Shown here: positions 60,071 through 64,000 of the stretch, in pieces
Layout: the number at the start of each line of letters is the position of its first letter
Position numbering within the stretch: position 1 is the first letter of the stretch
Assembly: GCF_023276405.1 (NCBI RefSeq)
Contig: NZ_JALRMO010000001.1
Location: forward strand, 7,313,501 to 7,377,500
DNA: 64,000 nt
Source of the DNA: Paenibacillus hamazuiensis
Lineage (GTDB): Bacteria > Bacillota > Bacilli > Paenibacillales > NBRC-103111
Direction of reading: 5' to 3'
Program-made: the position numbers and the translations under genes
Notes under the pieces: model-generated
What the model was told of the DNA's origin: nothing
The model's input: the letters and a program-made list of their open reading frames with translations, nothing else
Databases searched by the model: none

Positions 60071-60087
60071 GTTTCATATAGTGAAAC
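60071..60087 (-). promoter_or_regulatory. GTTTCA-N5-TGAAAC palindrome upstream of acnA
   Basis: GTTTCA (60071-60076) and TGAAAC (60082-60087) lie 26 bp upstream of the acnA start. The half sites and the 5-bp spacer are as at 55644-55660. The rest of the gap to 60278 shows no gene. Confidence 0.65.
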
Positions 60088-60278
60088 ATGATTTCATAAT
60101 TCCACCGCAACTTAAGTATACATGTTGATCGACGGGGCGTAAAGAGATTTTCAATCATTTTTACCCGCCGAATTTCATATATTATAACGAATTTTACTTT
60201 GACGAAAGAGCCAGCCAGTCTGCGGCAGCGCCAGGGCGGGGTGGCCTTCTTGCGCCTTTTTGGGGAGGTCATGATCGG

Positions 60279-61286
60279 ATGAATTGGAAAACGCTCGTTT
60301 ACGACTACGTCCACCATCGAAACCAAATGGATATCGATTACTCAATTGAACCGCTGCTGACATTGGTCGAGGACGACGCTTTTTTGCATGCCCAGATCGA
60401 CCGCCTCGCCCGCATGCGCGAACTGGCCTGGCAAAGGCAACTGCGGCCGGTGCAAAACGAGACCCGGCTCTCGATCGTCCGGACTCAGGTCCAAGCCGAA
60501 GAAGTAATTGCCGACGTTGCCTTGAAAAGAACGATCGTCTCGCAGATTCGTGACGAGCAGCAAACCGAACGCCGGATCGAGTATGAAAGGCTGCTTTTGC
60601 ACCGCCGGGGCGAACGCTGGCATATCGTTCAGGTGCAGAACTTGGCGGGCGAGCGATCCTTCTTGCCTGATGCCGGCGTTTTTCCCGACTTGCTTCCGGT
60701 GCAGGAATCTTCCAAAATCAGGACGGAATATATACCCTCCGTTCCTTATTTGAACTACGAGGTGCTTGGCCAGCCCGAACCTTCCCACCGGCGCTTCCGT
60801 TACGACCGGGGCAAAGCGGCGCAGTACGCGGATACGTGGTGGAACGGCTATAACCCTGCCTACGCCGCCATTGAGGTTGACTGCACGAATTTTGTATCCC
60901 AGTGCCTCTTTGCAGGGGGGGCGCCGATGCACTATACTGGGAAAAGAGATTCGGGCTGGTGGTATAAGGGCAGAAGCCAAGGGCAGGAGCTGTGGAGCTT
61001 CAGCTGGGCGGTGGCCCACAGCCTGCAATCGTATTTGACTTCAAGCAAACGCGCTGTCGAAGTGGAAGCCCCGAACTTGCTCCGGCTCGGAGATGTGCTC
61101 TGCTATGACTGGGACGGAACCGGCCGCTTCGGGCACAATACGATTGTGACCGCATTCGACCCGCTCGGCATGCCGCTCGTCAACGCACATACCATCAGCA
61201 GCCAGCACCGCTATTGGTCGTATCAGGATTCGCATGCCTGGACACCGCGCACTCGTTATCGTTTTTTACATATCGTCGACGGTTAA
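60279..61286 (+). CDS. Amidase-domain protein (Amidase_6, NlpC/papain-like)
   Basis: The 335-aa protein has no signal peptide. A charged helical front (about 1-150) precedes a papain-like amidase domain (about 170-330) with RFRYDRGKAAQYADTWWNGY, the catalytic Cys in VDCTNFVSQCLFAGG, the His in GRFGHNTIVTAFD, and the late VNAHTISSQHRYWSYQDSHA. These match the putative amidase domain family (PF12671) found in spore-formers. The ATG follows ggggaggtcatgatcg. Its target may be peptidoglycan; lack of a signal fits a mother-cell or spore role. Confidence 0.87.
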   Translation: MNWKTLVYDYVHHRNQMDIDYSIEPLLTLVEDDAFLHAQIDRLARMRELAWQRQLRPVQNETRLSIVRTQVQAEEVIADVALKRTIVSQIRDEQQTERRIEYERLLLHRRGERWHIVQVQNLAGERSFLPDAGVFPDLLPVQESSKIRTEYIPSVPYLNYEVLGQPEPSHRRFRYDRGKAAQYADTWWNGYNPAYAAIEVDCTNFVSQCLFAGGAPMHYTGKRDSGWWYKGRSQGQELWSFSWAVAHSLQSYLTSSKRAVEVEAPNLLRLGDVLCYDWDGTGRFGHNTIVTAFDPLGMPLVNAHTISSQHRYWSYQDSHAWTPRTRYRFLHIVDG

Positions 61287-61388
61287 ACGAAGGCTTTTGC
61301 ATGCCTAATTATTAGGATGCTTCAACCATCACGGAATATGCGGATACTTGCCGCAGGCCCGCATGCATTACTTACTTGGAGGGTTACC

Positions 61389-62510
61389 ATGAGCGAAAAA
61401 ATACGCGTAGGTCTCATTTACGGGGGGAGATCGGGAGAACACGACGTTTCTTTGCAGACGGCGCTGGCCGTCATCAAGGCGTTTGATTTTTCCAAATACG
61501 ACATTCTCCCTTTTTATATTACCAAACAAGGCGAATGGCGCTCCGGGCCGCAGCTCGCCGGACCGCTTGAAAGGGTGGAGCAGCTGACGTTTCAGCCGGC
61601 ACTCGAGGAAGGCGGCACCGCTGCGCTGCAGCCATTTTTCGGCTCCGCTGTGACGGCATCCGGCTCCAGATCCTCAGGCAGCGCGGCCGGTCCTATCGAT
61701 GTGGTGCTGCCGCTTCTTCACGGGACGTTCGGCGAAGACGGCACGATCCAGGGCTTGCTGGAGATGGCGAACATCCCTTATGTAGGCGCCGGCGTCTTGG
61801 CTTCCGCCGTCGGTATGGATAAAGTCATGATGAAGAAAATATTCGCCCAAGAAGGGCTTCCGCAGTGCGTGTTCCGTCATTTTACCCGCAACCAATGGGA
61901 GAAGGACCACCCGTATTTCCTGATGGAAATCGAGGTTGCGATCGGTTACCCATGCTTTGTCAAGCCCGCCAACCTCGGCTCCAGCGTGGGCATCACGAAA
62001 GCCCATAACCGCGACGAGCTGATAAAAGCGATCGAAGTAGCCTTCCAATATGATCGGAAGGTCATCGTCGAGGAAAACATCGACGCCCGCGAGATCGAAG
62101 TCAGCGTGCTCGGCAACGACGATCCGATCGCTTCCGTGCCGGGCGAAATCGTTTCTTCCAATGAATTTTACGATTATAAGGCAAAATATATCGACGGCAA
62201 ATCGGCCATGATCATCCCTGCGGATATCCCGAGTGAGCTCGCCGCGCAATTTCGTGAACTGGCCGTTCGCGCTTTTCAGGCGATTGACGGCTCCGGCCTG
62301 TCGCGTGTCGATTTCTTTTTGACCCGGGACAGCGGTAAAATCTACATTAACGAAATCAACACGATGCCCGGCTTTACTCCTTTCAGCATGTATCCGCTGC
62401 TGTGGAAGGAAAGCGGCAAATCTTATGCCGAGCTGCTCGACGATTTGATCCGGCTCGCGGTCGAACGCCATGCGGCCAAGCAGTCGATTCAATATACGTT
62501 TGACCTGTAA
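61389..62510 (+). CDS. ddl: D-alanine--D-alanine ligase
   Basis: The 373-aa ATP-grasp enzyme makes D-Ala-D-Ala for peptidoglycan. Signatures are VGLIYGGRSGEHDVSLQTAL, VVLPLLHGTFGEDGTIQGLL, PCFVKPANLGSSVGITKAHN, GEIVSSNEFYDYKAKYIDGK and YINEINTMPGFTPFSMYPLL. The Tyr in the FYDYKAKY loop predicts D-Ala rather than D-lactate at the second site, so it is not a vancomycin-resistance type. I use the ATG at 61389 after ttggaggg. Confidence 0.95.
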   Translation: MSEKIRVGLIYGGRSGEHDVSLQTALAVIKAFDFSKYDILPFYITKQGEWRSGPQLAGPLERVEQLTFQPALEEGGTAALQPFFGSAVTASGSRSSGSAAGPIDVVLPLLHGTFGEDGTIQGLLEMANIPYVGAGVLASAVGMDKVMMKKIFAQEGLPQCVFRHFTRNQWEKDHPYFLMEIEVAIGYPCFVKPANLGSSVGITKAHNRDELIKAIEVAFQYDRKVIVEENIDAREIEVSVLGNDDPIASVPGEIVSSNEFYDYKAKYIDGKSAMIIPADIPSELAAQFRELAVRAFQAIDGSGLSRVDFFLTRDSGKIYINEINTMPGFTPFSMYPLLWKESGKSYAELLDDLIRLAVERHAAKQSIQYTFDL

Positions 62511-62544
62511 ACTAACTTCTGCATTCTATCGGGAGGTGTTCAGC

Positions 62545-62865
62545 ATGGGCTTTCAAACCGAATTCAATTCCGTCTGCAAATTCAAGTCGGAGCAGGAACT
62601 GTACGAATTGCTCGAATACGGGCGGGGCAAGATGGTCAAAAGCGGCTTCCGTGTCTACCCCACCGGGCAAAAGGTGATTGCCTACACGCCGGACAACAAG
62701 GCGGTGGCGATCGTCAAAATCTTGGCCTCCATCGCTGAAATCAACTTTCAGGGAGAAGAGGTTACGCAGGTCGAGATGGAGCTCGTCCGCAAGCTGACCG
62801 AGCAGGAAGCGGCCGTTCAGACCGCGCTGGCGCACGAGATGTTTTTCGGCGAACCTCACAAATGA
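62545..62865 (+). CDS. Conserved small protein (106 aa), unknown
   Basis: The ATG at 62545 has gggaggtg. The product is soluble, with an alpha/beta pattern (GFQTEFNSVCKFKSEQELYE, KSGFRVYPTGQKVIAYTPDN, AVAIVKILASIAEINFQGEE) and a helical end. It lies 34 bp after ddl and shares its terminator. I do not know a family name with confidence. Confidence 0.65.
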   Translation: MGFQTEFNSVCKFKSEQELYELLEYGRGKMVKSGFRVYPTGQKVIAYTPDNKAVAIVKILASIAEINFQGEEVTQVEMELVRKLTEQEAAVQTALAHEMFFGEPHK

Positions 62866-62880
62866 AAAATCGGTGTTGAG

Positions 62881-62908
62881 CCCTTTGCCATCCGGCGAAG
62901 GGTTTTTT
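62881..62908 (+). terminator. Terminator of the ddl operon
   Basis: CCCTTTGCC (62881-62889) pairs with GGCGAAGGG (62894-62902) around ATCC; six T follow. Confidence 0.85.
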
Positions 62909-62961
62909 CCTGTTTTGGGGGACACTAACCGCAGCATTTCGTGAAACGGAAGGTGAGCCCA

Positions 62962-63939
62962 TTGATCGTGCGTCTCGGCTACGTGGCGATGTCCACCGTC
63001 GTAAAAAACGCTTCCCCCTCCAAAACGATGACCGCCACCGCCTTTGCGAAGCTGGAGGACCGGGAAGCGGCCATACGCAAGCTGGAGAGGATTGCGGGGG
63101 AAAATTTGCAAAACACGCTTCGCCTGCTGCGGCATAACCGCGCCCACGATATCCATTTATACCGGTTTTCCTCGCGGCTCATCCCGCTTATCGGACATGA
63201 GCTGCTGCAGGATTGGGACCCGATTCCCGCTTTGACGCCGCAGTTCGCCGAAATCGGCGATTACGCCAAACAGCACGGCATGCGCGTCAGCTTTCATCCC
63301 GACCATTACACCGTGCTCAGCACTCCCCGCGCCGAGGTTTTGGCCAGCTCCGCCGCCGATCTTGATCGGCACGTTCGAATGCTTGAAGCGATGGGACTGG
63401 ACGAAACCGCCAAATGCAACATTCACGTGGGCGGGATCTATGGCAACAAAGAAGCGGCGGGCCGACGGTTTATTCGTCAGTTCGGAGATCTTCCCGAGCG
63501 AATCCGCCGCCGAATTACCCTCGAAAACGACGACAAAACGTTTACCGCCGCCGAAACGCTCGCCATTTGCGAAGAAGCCCGGACTCCGATGGTGCTGGAT
63601 ATCCACCACCACGAGGTCAACAACAATGGAGAACCGGCACACGAGCTGTGGCCGCGCATTTTGAAAACGTGGGAGATTTTCGCCGGATTCCCGGACCTGC
63701 CGCCGAAAATTCACGTCTCCAGCCCCAAAAATGAAAAGGACGTCCGCAGCCATGCCGATTATATCGATGTTCCGCCGTTTTTGGCGTTTTTGCGGTCGAT
63801 TGCCGGAATTACCCCGAAGCTGGATATCATGATCGAAGCCAAAATGAAAGACGAAGCGCTTTTCGCCCTCATGAAGGAGATGGAGTCCGAGCCCGGGGTC
63901 CGCATTTTGGATCAGGCGACATTTGAGCTGGCGACTTGA
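62962..63939 (+). CDS. uvsE: UV damage endonuclease
   Basis: The 325-aa TIM-barrel nuclease nicks DNA 5' to UV photoproducts. The start is TTG at 62962, after aaggtgag, so the protein begins LIVRLGYVAMS as in the family; a GTG at 62941 would add 7 residues. Metal and active-site motifs are RVSFHPDHYTVL, NIHVGGIYGNKEAAG, ITLENDDKTFTAAETLAICE and VLDIHHHEVNNNGEP, then KIHVSSPKNEKDVRSHADYI and DIMIEAKMKD. Typical of Firmicute spore-formers. Confidence 0.94.
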   Translation: MIVRLGYVAMSTVVKNASPSKTMTATAFAKLEDREAAIRKLERIAGENLQNTLRLLRHNRAHDIHLYRFSSRLIPLIGHELLQDWDPIPALTPQFAEIGDYAKQHGMRVSFHPDHYTVLSTPRAEVLASSAADLDRHVRMLEAMGLDETAKCNIHVGGIYGNKEAAGRRFIRQFGDLPERIRRRITLENDDKTFTAAETLAICEEARTPMVLDIHHHEVNNNGEPAHELWPRILKTWEIFAGFPDLPPKIHVSSPKNEKDVRSHADYIDVPPFLAFLRSIAGITPKLDIMIEAKMKDEALFALMKEMESEPGVRILDQATFELAT

Positions 63940-63961
63940 AATAAGCGGTGAAATCGGGTAC

Positions 63962-64000
63962 CTTGAGAATGGAGCCACCTCTGATCGTGGTACCATTTTT
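63962..64000 (+). terminator. Possible terminator at the window edge
   Basis: GGTACC occurs twice (near 63957 and 63990) and can pair, followed by ATTTTT at the edge. The stem is short and the end of the window cuts off what follows. Confidence 0.3.

Noticed and set aside
61389..62510. Vancomycin-resistance type ligase
   Set aside because: The omega-loop Tyr and overall motifs are those of ordinary D-Ala-D-Ala ligase, and no vanH or vanX is near.
63957..64000. T-box leader (TGGTACCACG on the minus strand)
   Set aside because: The match to the T-box core is partial and no minus-strand gene lies downstream; the window edge prevents a fuller test.

Overview
The window is chromosomal DNA from a spore-forming Firmicute, most likely Paenibacillus or a close relative in Paenibacillaceae. 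The evidence is Bacilli-type genes (bacilliredoxin, CsaA, YneF, YwqE-like phosphatase, SodF-like dismutase, LiaI/PspA stress proteins), purine-rich ribosome binding sites, frequent TTG and GTG starts, and roughly 55% GC coding DNA. No rRNA, tRNA, CRISPR array or intact insertion sequence was found. The first 1.85 kb is much more AT-rich than the rest. It carries two small exported proteins and what may be the debris of a third gene, so it looks like an acquired or decaying patch.

Layout. 2-9 kb: small acidic protein, CDF metal transporter, a MarR repressor divergent from a CBS-MFS operon with a clear palindromic operator, a TIM-barrel protein and a HI0933-type flavoprotein. 9-17.8 kb: an RND exporter and an exported protein under near-identical promoters, then an ABC-2 transporter and a two-component pair that probably reads the same envelope signal. 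17.8-25.3 kb: CorC-like protein, MFS exporter, a His-rich zinc CDF with an ArsR-type operator, a MerR-methyltransferase fusion with a 19-bp-spacer target promoter in front of a second methyltransferase, and two small membrane proteins. 25.6-27.8 kb: LiaI-like, PspA, PspC, PspA/LiaH envelope-stress operon. 28-35 kb: polysaccharide deacetylase, small proteins, bacilliredoxin, YwqE-like phosphatase, nadE, acpS, csaA, cytochrome c. 35-48 kb: AraC regulator, mutY, phosphoesterase, Crp regulator, two HD-GYP proteins, sodA, DUF402-lepB, queG-ogt, yneF-folE. 48.6-52.9 kb: an ECF sigma factor carrying a large BtrH/papain-fold-like extension, followed by an 841-aa protein with a lectin-like front and a related back half. 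52.9-64 kb: SodF-like dismutase, lipase-like hydrolase, IclR regulator, three small proteins, aconitase, amidase, ddl and uvsE.

Two things stand out. First, five intergenic regions (3546-3730, 24001-24188, 32687-32873, 37557-37745, 48312-48496) hold elements of one shared design. Each has four imperfect 24-bp repeats, two forward and two inverted, spaced 50-52 bp and mirrored to within a base around the centre. Each element is 185-189 bp long, yet the repeat sequence falls into four different classes. Second, the sigma factor and lectin-like pair at 48.6-52.9 kb has no anti-sigma gene beside it and shares a C-terminal module, which suggests an unusual signalling system.

Regulatory links readable from sequence include a GTTTCA-N5-TGAAAC palindrome in front of both iclR and acnA. 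There are also duplicated promoters with 11-bp-spaced TTAAT boxes upstream of a linked OmpR-type regulator, and an attenuator-like hairpin that contains the SodF ribosome binding site.
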